Below, piece after piece: positions 34,365 to 47,633 of a stretch of DNA of 64,000 nucleotides. Location: NCBI GenBank assembly GCA_000827265.1, contig KN834797.1, forward strand, positions 160,170 through 224,169, written 5' to 3'. The position numbers were made by a program, and so were the translations under genes. This DNA comes from Collybiopsis luxurians FD-317 M1 (Eukaryota > Basidiomycota > Agaricomycetes > Agaricales > Omphalotaceae). The notes below the pieces were generated by a model, which saw only the letters and a program-made list of their open reading frames with translations, was not told the origin of the DNA and made no database searches. Numbering within the stretch: the stretch's first letter is position 1; each line of letters begins with the position of its first letter.

Positions 34365-36429
34365 CTATAGCTCCACTGCTTTGCCATCCTGCATCCGAAA
34401 AGTCGGCTTCGGCTTGGAATATCCTGGTAGTGTTGGCATTGTTGTTCCTTGCGTTTGGGTGAGAATGAGAGTGAGGTTACTGAAGACCAGGGATACAACT
34501 ACGATGGAGGTGGAGGAGAACAAAGATGATGAACAAGGGGGGACTAGCAGTAGGGAGAATGGGGTTGTCAACGACTGTGGAGGGTCAGTTGCAACCCAGT
34601 CCTCAATCGCGATCAGCAGTATCGAGCCATACATGCAAGAGTTTTCTGAATGTTAATGCCTATGAAGGTCACTGAAGTTGCAAGGGTACATAACGTCTAT
34701 CTCGACGCTTATTCCATTGTCGGTGTACCGTGGATTAACTTTACGTAGAACGTAAGTACACTTCCGCTGCGGGAAGCTCATGTATCAATATCATTCATAC
34801 ATTAAACTGGACATCATCGTCTTGCTGAAGGGTTGGACAGTTTGAGGAGGAAGGGGGGGTTGTACACTTTGCATAAACATAATCTTTACCAGCACCCGTT
34901 ACCATATAAGGATTTTGGAGCTTATAGGAACATGGAGAACGAGGCAGTAGACGACGAGGTGAGAGCCAATGGAGTAGCTGATGAACACTACCGACAAAAA
35001 GCTCCAAGGTTCCTACAGGATCGGAGCATCGACAGTTGCTTTATATTAGGCGGAGGGTTGACGTTGGGTTCTTGATAGTGTAGAGTAAGAAGGCTGTAAC
35101 GGGAGATAATGAATTAATGTCTAGCCAATGCGCGAGTCAGAAGTCCAGCTTGCAAAAAGTAACTTGATTAACATTTTGAGTGTTGTCTAGGGCGTTATTC
35201 TTGGACGTAAACAAGATGGATTAGCCACTTTTTTTGATTCGAATTGCCCACAAGCCAAGGAATTTGAATAGTATTCGTGCCGAAGGAGAGGCCCAGCACG
35301 GGGGAGGTAGGGACCGGTTATCTTATCTTATCAACGGTCCGTTTACTCGAACCGGAATCCAGTTCCGGGTCTTCCGTCTCCTTCTGCTCGCTACGCTAGC
35401 TGTGTCCTAACGAATTGCACAACCGCAGTGTGTATCTCTTGGCCTTGCTTTTGCTTCCAACTCCCTCAGACCCTGCTGCTAGCCAGAGGACATGTCAACT
35501 CTTAAAGAGCAAGGCATGCAGAGATTAGCTTTTCGCACTTGGACCTTTTTACGCGACACTCTCAGTCCTGTATAAGGTCTCCTGCTGGATTTCAGGGTGT
35601 ATTACGAATGGGTAAGCTGGTGTTGCTTATTTGTCTTTTACCCTTCTTTCCTCACTCAATATTCACTCCGTTCACAGATCCATCCACAGCGTCCATCTTC
35701 TCCTGGCGTAAGACGGACAGGCGTACGAATGCGATTTTAGATTGCTGTCGATGCGGTATAGAATGCCTGGTGAACGCAGGGGCTGCCAGTGCTCCCATGT
35801 CCATCCCCTGTGTTGTACCCTCCGGCGTATACAGTGACTCCACGGCTTCCATGACGCTTGTCTGCGCCAGCGCTTGAATGGGCCGACACTGGGCTCGACG
35901 GAATGAACGAAACCTGCGAATGGCGAAAACGAGAGGAAAACAATAAGACGGATAGGATGGATAGAGGCTGGTAGCGTTGTTCATATCAGCGCTTGCGCCG
36001 AAACTTGGGTAGAAATCAGTCGGTATGTCCGTATTCGTTCTGACCTTGTTATTCTTCTCATATTCATGGTATACTTTCTGCTCCTTTTCAGCCTCTTCTC
36101 CAACGTCCCAGCGTATCATGCACCATCTAGTCGGTAGCATTCGCTGCAGTCCGGCATTTCTGAACAATTACAAGCAAGCGGAATGGAATAATCGAAGAAC
36201 GTTAACACCGCTAGACCCTGACTGGTTGTTGAAGCTATCAGCGGCCAGATCCAACGCTCTAGAGTCTATCAATGAGCGACATACGTTAGCTGGCTTTCCT
36301 ATCAACAAAGCCCATATTGAAGTCGGAGTTGGAGGCTTGGGACGTGTATCTCAAGGTGAGTTAACCTCCAACTTTGTTTGCATTGTTGAGTTTCGTATCT
36401 GAAATCTGACTTTAGACCATATTAATCTT

Positions 36430-38130
36430 TGATCTGGATCACGTACCTGCTTCACCTACGACAGTGGATTGCACACCCCTCCTTGCGCACCTCATCGTCC
36501 CTCTCTGCCTACGGGGGAAGCTTATCACTTATGGAACAGCACACGGACATCTGGGTACCAGCGGCTACTCCAGCTCTTGCTTGTAGCGAACGTAATCTGG
36601 TGCTTCTATTCTTCAATTCCGACAAGCAAATGCCCCACCAGGTCAGTCTCGTTTGCCCCCTCGCGTCGCGCTACGAATCCCTAGTCGTTTTCGTCGTATC
36701 TGCCTTTCCTAAGCGGGTTTGACTTGATACCGCTACCTGTGATGGAAACGAAAGGTTCGAAGAAAACTGCGCGATTCGGGGACGAGGGAAGGTAGTATAC
36801 AGATGCCTCCGTTGTTCGGTGTCGGATGAAGGTCCCTTGAAGTCACCTGAAGGAGCGGGTATGTCTTTTTTTTTCCCTTCGCATTTACCACTCGTTCTTT
36901 TCGATATTCACCTCGTTATTCGGTATCTGAACATTTTCGCCGATTAATCTTTATTTTCTTTTTTATTAATTTATTCATAATCCATCATACGTATTCCTTC
37001 CAGATAACTAACCCTCCTTATTCCTTTTCTAGTCACATAACCCGGATCTCCCTCTGCCTCTAACTCCCGTCTCGCCGCATTTACCATCAACAGTATGAAC
37101 AGAGTTGGTCTCGGTCTCTCTCCAAGTACCCCTGCAAATCTACCGCTCACTTCCGGAAGCTTGTCCGCACGAAAAGCAGCCCAAGGACCACGCAGGTGTG
37201 GTGGGGAACTATTGCGCACTGAGCGTTAATGGGAACTCGACTTCATCTGTGTCGAGTGGGTCCACTCTTCATCAGCGAGGGTTAAGACTGGTGCTAGTAA
37301 CACCAGGGACAAGGATGCGATGGCTACTCCTGCGTCTGTTGCGTCCGACGAATTTGCGTCAAGTAATTTCATGGCTTCTTCGTTATCGCCCATTGTGTTG
37401 GGTGAGGATGGGGAGGGTGTGATGCCGAAGAAGAATGCAGATGTGGGTGTGGGTGTGGGTGCGAACGCGAATGCTGGGTGGCTCAGAGCGGGAGAAGCAG
37501 AGCGACCAACAGTCTTCTTGAAGTTGAACCCAATCTCAATTTCAATTTCACATCTCAAATCGAGCGGAGACGAATTGGACGAGACGTTCGAGGCTGCCGC
37601 TGGTGATGCGCTTATAGTGTTTACGTTTATGTCTCCTCCCCATTCTGACAAAAAGAAGAGGACAATGAGGACGATGATGGACACAGTTCTGACGATCGAT
37701 GGGTGGAATCGGATGGAGGGTGAGATGCGGGCTTGGACTAGGGATGCGAGGGTTCGTGAATATGGAGGTGGAGGCGGAGGCGGGGAGAATGGGGAGGATG
37801 TAGGGGATGCCGATGGCCAAGGAAAAGATGAAAGAGAAGGGGAGAAAGCCGAGGACGGGGTATACCCAAGACGGAGTTGGAGTACCTTAAGTCTCTTTTG
37901 CATGAGGAGCGGGATGCGTGATTTGCCAGGATTTCGAGGCCGAGGGCTGGGCTGTTGGCGAGGATGGGGCGGAAGGCAAAGTTGAAGATGCAGAGTTCGA
38001 GTCAATGTTCTGCGTCTTCTCAGGCAATATCCGAGCCTGAGTCCAAACCTATATCCTTGTCTATTTCCGATCCAGGGAAGGAGACAGAGGTCTCGGAGGA
38101 GAAGGACAAGGGCGAGTGATGCCAATCTAG
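36430..38130 (+). pseudogene. Relic of the Ser/Gly-rich acidic protein gene (copy IIa)
   Basis: It begins with a segment reading VDCTPLLAHLIVPLCLRGK (compare MDCTPFLTHLVVLLSIFDK in copy IV). The SPEG splice site lies near 36850, with an intron to about 37030, and then a Ser-rich exon containing NRVGLGLSPSTPANLPLTSG. The longest open part (37320-37985, 221 codons) holds FMASSLSPIVLGEDGEGV, DELDETFEAAAGDAL, RAWTRDARVREYGGG and Gly/Glu-rich tracts; an SKPISLSISDPGKETEVSEE segment follows to about 38120. Frame changes near 37190 and 37915 break it. The parent protein appears largely disordered; I do not recognise it. Confidence 0.45.
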
Positions 38131-39544
38131 ATTCGGGTCAAGCTTTGACCTTGACCTAGACAAGGACCCAGAGCATCTATGGCGACGACATGGGAGTGAG
38201 GGGTTGAGGGTTGAGCTGTAATTGAGAGCGGAACGGTTGCTAGTGGATGGTGTAAATTACTGTATGGTAAATATATTCGTGTAGTCAAACGAACAAGGAA
38301 CAATGTATGATATACTGAACGTTTTGACCTGCATTGCAGCTGTTCAGTGAAGTTCGGCCTCCTTGCTTCCATTCCGAGCTCTCCGACGCGACTTTTCCTT
38401 CCACCACCATCACCTGCATTCCACCAGATGTATTCCAACGACTTACGATAACACAGCACATATGTCCAGGCCTTTCATTCTTATGTCAAATTTTCTTCAT
38501 ACTCTAATGTCCTCCAGGGAACATGGCCACATGTACCAAGCATGGCATGCAGAACCGACTAGCTACACCTTGTCCTTGTCCGTGACACTCTCAGTTGCGG
38601 ATGATGATGTTGCTTGCTCGAACTTAGTGGAATGTTACTAGCTGTGATAAATGTGAGTCTCCACTGCCTATCTATCGTTGTACTTTTACCCATTTTGTCA
38701 GAGCATTGTAGGGAAACTGTATTAACGATTTACCAATGCTACAACAATTACAAAGCCGACTTTCCAACGACGACGACTACTAATAGCCTTCACACAGTCT
38801 GCACACAACCCTTCGTCTCGCTCTTTTCCTCGTTACGTAGCAAACGCTCAGGTTCATCCTGTTCCCCGCATACGTCAAGCCGGTAGCTGGCGCGTATATG
38901 CATTTTCTTGCACCCTGGGTCGCTTGGGCACTTCGTCTGCCAAACTGTACTCTACGTCTTTCGCAGCGGTCTCCTACAGCTATCATCAGCACCTGAATTG
39001 GAATACGGACTACCCATTGACGTCGATTCTGGAGCAATTATCATTCCATCAATTGAACCAAACGACGATGTGGAAGACAGGAAAACAATATTGGAAATGG
39101 AGGACAGGATGGATGCGTACAAATAACCCTGTTGGCTCGAGTCGTATGGAGAAGATACGATTGTTATTCCATTCTCTTTCGCTAATATTTCCATAACTGC
39201 GATATGCTGACATCTCCCTCCTTCCTTTTTTCCAGTGTCTCCTCATCGCCGCATAAGCTCCTTCTGGTCACCTTCCGGATTGGATCCGCACCAGCACCAG
39301 AATACACCTTGCAGTGGGATATAGAATCCTCGGCTTCAGCTTTCTTATCCCATAGTTGCGTTCTGCGTTCCCACCGCCGATAGAGTGATGAGCGGTTTAC
39401 AGATCAGGTACACTTCGCATCCATTCATCAGAGCACAAAGATCAAATTTCATCTGGGCTAGTATGGCCCCATCACTAGGTGAGCTAAACCTTAAATTTTG
39501 TGCTTCGTTACTTTCCACCGTCGTCTCATATCCTTTTTTTTAAA

Positions 39545-40345
39545 GCCTGCCTTCGACCCAATAGCACCTGCGATGATGGATTGCACGCTTAATGCGTAGT
39601 CCCAACATCCGTACTCTGCATACTTGATCCTGTAAAGGGTAGTAAACCCAAAGGCCGAATCGATATCCACTCTCCTTTCACACTCCTCTTCTGTGTATCG
39701 CGACCACGACCACGACTCCTACTCACTCGCACACCAACTGCTGACATCTATACCCCCTACCCACGTTTTCCGGTTCAACGGACTGGCGTACAGATGCTAT
39801 TCTGCATGTTTTGAGTCTTGCAGTACGCAGGAGGCAGCACATATGGGAAGTGCTACTATTACTCACATGCATGATCCGCATAACCCGTATCGTCGTTCCC
39901 GTCAATAACCACTTCAATCTCCTTGATTGACGTCCGCAATGGCAACGGCGTCTATTTTGTTTGCTTTGGTGGAGTAGATGTATCCGGGAATAAATGGAAA
40001 CCCCAAAGGTGACGATATAGCAGGAGGAAAGACTTGAGCGGCGTTATTCAGCTCTGCCAGTGTTAAGTGTTGGAAAAAAAGTTGCTTGAAGGAACTAGTG
40101 AGTCATTTTTTACTGCAGGTTTTCTTCATTTTTACTCCATTCTCATGTTGTTATCTGCTATCCTCACTTGCTTTCCGTGGCTATTTGCATTTGCCTGATG
40201 TACCTTTTTGTTCTTTAGCCCCCATCACACCACCACCTCGAATTCCCGCTCCTTCCACCGCAAGCGGTACTAACGGGGCTGATTACGATCTCCCTATGGC
40301 CTCGCAGGTACCACAGGTCCCCTGCCCATTTCAGAATATCTGAGG
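39545..40345 (+). pseudogene. Second, shorter relic of the same gene (copy IIb)
   Basis: It starts at DPIAPAMMDCTL (39558), homologous to the start of copy IV, has the (N/D)WRTDAIL-like part near 39785 and the YFVCFGGVDVSGNKWKPQ part near 39955, and ends near 40340. Stops interrupt each part. Its counterpart in block III is at 58990-59830. Confidence 0.4.
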
Positions 40346-41946
40346 CCCGAGCAGCTGAGGATCTGACTACGCCAGGAAGACATGTGGGCTAGATGATGGT
40401 GAGACTGTAGATGGAGAGATAGGCATGGACAGTGTAGCTGATGAATAGTTCCCATACAAACTGGTCAAACCAGAATTTGGGTGTCTCGAGTCAGTTTTGA
40501 CCGAGTCGAGACTGGTGTCGGTTGGTTGATACTACCCTGGAGGAGGATGTGACTCAGTGTATATGTAACAGTGTATTAGTGGATAGTATTACGCTATTTT
40601 TTGCTTAGGTTGGAGTAAGCTTTTCCAGATGAGAAAAAAGTCAAGTACTGAGAATATTGATTGTTTTGCTTCTCGCGCTCGAATATTCCTTTCCTAGCTT
40701 TTTGTCACTGCTTTTCCTTCACCACCACTCACCTATGTGTATGACACCAGCTATGTTACACATAATAAGGATTTACTTTCTCAGTCCCTTCAATGACCGC
40801 CAGGGAGCATGTTTGCACACAGGAGCGGGTCATTCAACGATACGCCTGAATGGCATGATGTGTGGTTGGAGTTGGTTTGGAAATTCTCGTAGGCAGATTC
40901 TGTTGCAGCGGCAAAAGAAATAACTTCTCTGCTCCAACAAGAGCAGGGCTTTGCACAGCCTTTCTTTGGCTTTACTTTTGATACTTTTGATTGATTCTCA
41001 TTGCCTCCGCTTGGTACACGAGATTCCGCACACAAAAGATTCTTTGAACTTTCTGTTCTGAATATCTCTATCCCCTCATAATCTCAGTGGAGTTCTAGGC
41101 GCATCGCACTGCTCCGACACTAGTCTCTTCCATGACATGTCTATTCTGCCTGAGGGCAGGAAAACAGGGGAGACGAGCAAGATGTAGCCATAGACTTGTA
41201 CTTTTGGTAGCTTCGCCGTTCCTCCCCCCCAAACAAATTCTTGACATGCTGTCGACTTCGCAATTGATAACTTTTCTCATGCTTCGCTCACATCCTTCGT
41301 CAGCACCTCTCTTTCTCCATACCCATGTTGAGCTCCCTTTGAATATACATTTATCCAGAATTCAGAAAGCCAACTTATACTGGCATCTTCATATATGTCC
41401 CGATATCTTAGCATTCTAGCGTTGAGTGTATTGATTGTGTCCTTACCCTTTTATTTGTGTATGTATCCAGTGGACACTGAGGCAGTGTTGCGAAATGATG
41501 GACAAGACCGGCGCCTTGAAGAAGAGGCTTTCAGAGGAGCATAACAGGTGTGAAGACGGAGAAATAGGCTTCACGATGCTGTAAGCATTGACAGTAAGAG
41601 TGTACGGAGATCGAAAACAGAATACAGCAACGAGGATGGAGAATGACTGAAGTTGACAGTAAAAGTTTGAAGAGAAAAGACTTCAAATTGCATTCCCGGT
41701 CCGGTATAATAGTTTTGTACATGCGGAAATTAAAAAAAAGCCATTCATATAGAGTTTTCAGCCAGGATTGCACTACCTAGGAGGTCTCATTCCAATATCA
41801 CGTGCCAAAGGCAGCGGGGATAGACATTTGAACTGGTCTGCGCCCATAATGGTAAATACCGGAAAGGAACATAGTGAGAGGCAATGCACGTGGTTATCGG
41901 CATTACTGCAACACGTAAGTGGCTGAATCCGTAAGGTCGCTGTCCC

Positions 41947-41996
41947 ATCACATGTCGTGTTCACACCTTAACGACGACCATCATCTACCAGTAATC
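41947..41996 (+). promoter_or_regulatory. Conserved proximal 5' region of NLR C
   Basis: ATCACATGTC at 41947-41956, 50 nt before the ATG, and GACCATCATCTACC just before the ATG, as in NLR A and D. Confidence 0.45.
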
Positions 41997-44900
41997 ATGG
42001 AAAAACATCGTGTAGCTGAAGGCGATGCTCATTGCAAGTGGCTGATATAGTGTTAATTCTGTTCTTCTAACTCAGGGTTGCAGGGCCAGATTCTGCGCAA
42101 GTATCCATGCTATCCGGTGCCTCCAATCTCAGAATACAGGGATCAGATTTCTATGCTGTAGGAAGGGATGTTCATCATGAGGTTCATCAACATTTTGGTA
42201 TGACACAAATCAATTTTGGATGGGCAAAATGACAATCTTGTGAAAACAGGAAAAGAGCATTTTGACCTTCTCAAGGAAAAGCTCAACCCGATCACCAATC
42301 CGGTCAAAAAACAGACCAGCTGCATGGAAGGAACCCGTGTTGCAATTCTCCACGATCTCCATCGATGGGTTCTCAAGCGAGGTAGTTGTGTGGCTTGGAT
42401 TCATGGTTTAGCTGGCAGCGGAAAGAGTGCAATTGCAGTTACACTTGCTGAAAAACTCCGGGAAATGGATGATAGAGTTACCTTGGCACTGACATTTCAT
42501 TGTGTAAAAGGTCAAGAGACAAGTAATAGTTCCATTCTGGTCCCAACCATTGGCTACCATTTAGGAAAGATATATCCAGAATATGCTCGAGCTCTACTGG
42601 ATAAACTTGAGAAGGATGTTTCTCTACATATAGACAGTGTGCCATTGAAGGAGCAGTTGTCTATCTTGTGTAAGCCATTATACACCATCAGTGCATCAAA
42701 GCCGACTATTATTATCATTGATGGACTAGATGAATGGGGAAAACCAATGGAGCAGTTTACACTTTTGGAGCATTTGCAATCTCATTTGATTCACATTCCA
42801 TGGCTTCGAGTAGTAGTAACAAGCCGCCTTAATGCTGAAATTCAAAGGGCAATGGTCAACAAGGAGCTTGTGCAGAATTTTGACTTGACCAATAATTATA
42901 CTGCTTATCAAGATATTGAGATATTTTTCAAGAACAGATGTACTCATCTGGATGAGCAAGGAATTTTACAAAGTCATATGGTTGATCTGGAAGCTAGGGC
43001 AGATGGTCTTTTCATCTGGGCCAGTACAGTCATGGAATTTATTGGCTCAGGAATAGATGTGTTTGCAAATATTCAAGTTGTGCTGCGGTCAAGGAAGCTT
43101 AACAGCACTATTGAGCATCCCTATTCTAACCTGTATAGCTTATACAAGGAGGTTCTAAGACAAAAGTTTACTAATCAACAAGAACAGCAGCAATTTAGAT
43201 TAGTTGTAGGCTCAATAGTGGCAGCTTATGAACCTTTGACAATTGACACTTTGGTAAAAATGGTCAGTCAGAATTCCAATCATGTGACCCAACATGTAGT
43301 TCAAAGGATGATAGAAGCACTAAGAGCAGTATTATCTGTGAATAATGAGAAGATATATTATCATTTGTCATTCGCAGAATTTTTATCATCTGAGGAGTGC
43401 TCAAAGGAACTGGGGATTCAAGGAAATTGCAACCATCAGATTATGGCAAACATCTGTATGCAGATTCTTACCAAGGAGCTTCGGTTCAATATTTGCCAAT
43501 TGGAAACATCCTCAATTCCCAATTGTGAGATACTAGATCTACAACACAGGATTGATCAGAGAATTTCAAGTCAACTGCAGTACAGTGCCAAATGGTGGGC
43601 ATACCATGTAGACAATGCTGAAGCACTAGATGGTGTAGTAAAGGCAGTAAGACACATTACAGGCAGTTGCAAAATAATATTTTGGTTGGAATGTATGAGT
43701 TTGATGGGGAATATCAATGGAATAATGGTTAGTACAAGTAAAATCAAAGAATGGGCTCATAAGATAAAGGTAAGGATTGCTTTTGAGTGAGTGAGTGGTA
43801 ATTAATACAGAACTAGGACACAAACGTGATGAGGAGAATGGTGGAGTTGGAGTGGTTTGCAAAAGTGTTCTCTATTGCATTACATGAGAGTACACCACAT
43901 CTCTATGTATCAGGATGTGCACTTGTACCTTCAGAATCAGTACTGAGAGAAAACAAAATTATACATCCTAAGGAAGTTATAAAGTTAACAAGAGGTGGAC
44001 ACAGCATAGAGTGGGAGAGAATATTGCATGTCATAGACAATCAACAAAAGGCAAACTGTGTAGCATACTCACCTAATGGTCAATATGTGGTCTCTGGCTC
44101 TGAGGATAGGACAGTACAAATTTGGAATGCTCAAACAGGTCTGCAGGTTGGGGAGCCACTCAAAGGCCACACTTACCGAGTCACCTCAGTGGCATATTCA
44201 CCTGATGGCCAATATGTGGTGTCTGGCTCTTGGGATAAGACAGTAAGAATTTGGAATGCTCAAACAGGTCTGCAGGTTGGGGAGTCACTCAAAGGCCACA
44301 CTGATGTAGTTACCTCAGTGGCATATTCACCTGATGGTCAATATGTGGTGTCTAGTTCTGATGATAAAACAGTAAGAATTTGGAATACTCAAACAGGCCT
44401 GCAGGCTGGGGAGTCACTTAAAGGCCACACTGATTATGTTACCTCAGTGGCATATTCGCCAGATGGCCAATATGTGGTGTCTGGCTCTTGGGATAAAACA
44501 GTAAGAATTTGGACTACCCAAACAGGTCTGCTGGTCAGAAAGCCACTTACAGGCCATACTGGCCCTATTAATTCAGTCACATATTCACCTGATGGTCAAT
44601 ATGTGGTTTCTGGCTCTCATGATAAAACAGTGAGAATTTGGAATGCTCAAACAGGTCTGCAGGTTGGGGAGCCACTCAAAGGCCACACTGAAAGGATTAC
44701 CTCAGTGGCATATTCACCTGATGGTCAATATGTGGTGTCTGGCTCTTGTGATAAGACAGTAAGAATTTCTAATGCTCAAACAGGTCTGCAAGTTGGGGAG
44801 CCACTCAAAGGCCACATTGATACAGTTATCTCAGTGGCATATTCACCTAATGGTCAATATGTGGTGTCTGGCTCTCGGGATAAGACAGTAAGAATCTGGA

Positions 44901-46255
44901 ATGCTCAAACAGATCTGCAAGTTGGGGAGCCACTTAAAGGCCACACTAATGGGGTTACCTCAGTGGCATATTCACCTAATGGTCAATATGTGATGTCTGG
45001 CTCTTGGGATGATACAGTAAGAATTTGGAATGCTCAAACAGGTCTGCAAGTTGGTGAGCCACTCAAAGGCCACACTGGTCAAGTTTACTCAGTGGCATAT
45101 TTACCTGGTGGTCAACATGCAGTGTCTGGCTCTTGGGATGAGACAGTAAGAATTTGGAATACTCAAACAGGTCTGCAGGTTGGGGCACCCAAAGGGCACA
45201 CTCATTGGGTTTACTCAGTGGCATATTCACCTGATGGCCAATATGTGGTGTCTGGCTCTTGGGATAAGACAGTAAGAATTTGGAATGCTCAATCAGGTCT
45301 GCAGGTTGGCGAGCCACTCAAAGGCCACACTGATTGGGTTACCTCAGTGGCACATTCACCTAATGGTCAATATGTAGTGTCTGGCTCTTGGGATAAGACA
45401 GTAAGAATTTGGAATACACAAACAGGTCTGCTGGCTAGAAAGCCACTCATGGGCCATACTGGCCCTATTAATTCAGTTGCATATTCACCTGATGGTCAAT
45501 ATGTTGTGTCTGGCTCTTGGGATGATACAATAAGAATTTGGAATGCTCAAACAGGTCTGCAGGTTGGGGAGCCACTCAAAGGCCATACTGTTCAAGTTAC
45601 CTCAGTGGCATACTCACCTGATGGTAAATATGTGGTGTCTGGCTCCTTTGATGAGACAGTTAGAATTTGGAATGCTGAAACAAGTCTGCAAGTTGGAGAG
45701 CCACTTAAAGGCCACACTGATTGTGTTACCTCAGTGGCATATTCACCTAATGGTCAATATGTGGTGTCTGGCTCTCGTGATAGGACAGTAAGAATTTGGA
45801 ATGCTCAAACAGGTCTGCAGATTGGGGTTACCCCAGTGGCATGTTCACCCAACAGTCAATACATGGTGCTTGATGGTAGGGATAATGTCACAAATCAAGT
45901 CCTGCAACCAAATCTTCATTTACATGCTGCTTCACCATCCATGCATGGCCGCCAACCTTCCTTCACATCAATGTACACTCCCCCCTCTGGAAAATTTCTT
46001 CACCCAGAGCATACCTTGCAACTTCCTTCTGGCCTCCCTTCAGGCTACATGGATGACCGAGGCTGGCTTTGTTCTAATAATGGAGAACTCATTATCTGGC
46101 TTCCTCCCTGGATGAGACACGGGTTTGCAGATAAACGTCAAATCCTTACTATTCCTCCTGATGCCAGGGATTGTGCTCTTTCTGTGGACTGGTCAAACTT
46201 TGTTTATGGAACCCAATGGACTGAATGTTGGGATTCAGCTTCCACTGCTGTATAA
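41997..46255 (+). CDS. NLR C: NACHT-WD40 STAND receptor, intact
   Basis: Exons 41997-42033, 42084-42197, 42250-43769, 43817-46255 (introns 50, 52, 47 nt; the first uses a GC donor), total 1369 residues. Residues about 15-50 carry SGASNLRIQGSDFYAVGRDV. NACHT: Walker A GLAGSGKSA (about 103), Walker B TIIIIDGLDEW (about 204), sensor VTSRL. The linker STPHLYVSGCALVP is followed by 14 WD40 repeats of 43 residues (the ninth is one residue shorter) and one degenerate repeat, a His/Ser-rich linker, and the tail DRGWLCSNNGELIIWLPPW ending SASTAV. Fourteen repeats would build two seven-blade propellers. Repeats are almost identical except at a few positions. Exon 4 has no in-frame ATG at its start, so it can only be translated as part of the spliced gene. 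Confidence 0.92.
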
Positions 46256-46750
46256 AGTCCAATGTAAGTTGTCCTCTTCTTGAACCCCTTGACACAATGA
46301 TCCTATATAAGATTGTTGCCACCCTTAGGCATCACTGATCAGTATAGACCCATGCCCTTGCAGGAAAGGGGTGGGGCAGAGGTCATGAGCAATTATAACT
46401 GAACTATGAAACTTGAAATGTACATGAAAGAAACAATAGTCCAGCCTGTATTTAAAAGTGAGTTTGAATCAGTCTACCGTTGGCCTGGATGCTACCCTCG
46501 TATTGCTGCCAGCGGTGGTATGGGGTCTCTCACAGCAGGATGACCCATTAAGCAAAGTGGAAATGCAAAAAAAGGATATGAATTTTCAATACTGCTTCAG
46601 CTGATCTGTACTGTAAATAATAATATATGGAATACTCAGTGTTTGCTATGGTACTGTTAAAAGTTGATACTCAACTTTCAAGCATAAGTAAAGAACAGTC
46701 ATGCATCCAATAATAGTGTAAGTTGGCTGCCACTATTTGGTGTGGTCAAG
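46256..46750. repeat. NLR 3' flank repeat, copy 3
   Basis: Directly follows the NLR C stop and matches 25358-25960 and 29201-29900 over its whole length ('aagttgtcctcttcttgaac', 'aatactcagtgtttgctatg', 'catttggtgtggtcaag'-like end). Confidence 0.8.
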
Positions 46751-47587
46751 TTCTCAAAACTTACATCTACCCTGCTTACTTTGATAATTGTCTACAGTAA
46801 AAGTTTGACAAGGAAAAGCCTTGAATCACATACAAAAATAGGAATTCGAGCTGGATTTAAGCTCTGGATATTTCACAGAAGGGTATTCATCAGGAGGTTT
46901 TGTAGCTTCAATGCAGTCTACATCGACGCCAGTTGATACACTGCTTGTATGCATGGGTCAAAGGAGGGAATGGTGCAACTGAGCAAATTTTGATTCCTTT
47001 GCAGACTGAATAGTTACTTATTATCTTAGCCAGTGTAAGGTTCAGTTTCCATTTCACTTCATTTTTTCTTATGCATAAGCAACGCAGTGGAAAAACAGAT
47101 TTCGCTTCCTTAGCCCGCTCGGCCTCCTTCCGCTTCTTATGCCTCTGGTGCATCGCACAGGTGACAGCTAGTGTGATACATATACAGCAATTAAAGACTT
47201 TTTAAAATTTCCCTCACCCTAACGATGGAGGTGCCTTCATCAGCAGCAAGCAAGGGCATAAGTGGTCTTTTCATAGGAACAGTCATCCGATCATTCGTAT
47301 GTATTGATCCGATTATTAGGCATGATTAGGTGATTCGTATGCCCGGACCTTATACAGTTGCGATAGAGATGGAGTTGTAATGTGCCGCGATGACATCGGC
47401 TCACTTAGCGACAATATCATGTTTATTATCATTGAGTACATTGTAAAGTGAGTGTCAGACAGGGATTTGAATCTCGGAAGAGTCCAGAGTAGACCCGGCG
47501 AAAATTATGGCTTCCAGAATGTTTCCCCTTGTTGAATGCTTGTGTTTGGCGTGACAACAAAGTTTATTGGAAATCTCTCGTTATCGG
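46751..47587. other. Upstream region of pseudogene E
   Basis: A composite flank: 46880-47270 matches the region upstream of NLR A (12240-12500), with an extra 100-nt piece around 47060-47165, while 47370-47587 matches the region upstream of NLR B (20640-20837). No gene supported. Confidence 0.5.
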
Positions 47588-47594
47588 TATAAAA
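47588..47594 (+). promoter_or_regulatory. TATA box of pseudogene E
   Basis: TATAAAA in the context TTATCGGTATAAAAGCAAAT, like that of NLR B, 40 nt before the ATG at 47634. It is retained although the gene is broken. Confidence 0.55.
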
Positions 47595-47633
47595 GCAAAT
47601 AGATGCCTGTTGACGCCATATCGTCTACCACCC

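Larger units (their letters stand above)
34365..41946 (+). repeat. Relic block II, duplicated as block III
   Basis: Colinear with 54650-61290. Shared landmarks: 'gaacaaagatgatgaacaag' (34519 and 54818), 'gtctatctcgacgct' (34687 and 54991), 'gtccgtattcgttctgac' (36026 and 55509), 'ctgaaggagcg' versus 'ctgaaggggta' (36848 and 56338), 'accatcacctgcattcca' (38406 and 57879), 'ggaataaatggaaaccccaa' (39987 and 59448), and 'gtatccagtggacactgagg' (41464 and 60751). The two copies differ at many positions and by indels of several hundred bases (for example about 35400-35870 is missing in III). The block ends directly before NLR C. Confidence 0.8.

Noticed and set aside
35652..36167. 171-codon minus-strand frame in block II, with a VRTNTDIPTDFYP stretch also found in block III
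   Set aside because: The match is also conserved at DNA level, as expected of a recent duplication. The frame does not extend equally in block III and shows no domain, so coding status cannot be claimed.
45063..45317. Alternate-frame reading frames inside the WD40 arrays (such as 45063-45317 minus, 45543-45791 plus, 16030-16215 plus)
   Set aside because: They are by-products of a repeat whose other frames happen to lack stops. They share no independent motif or start.
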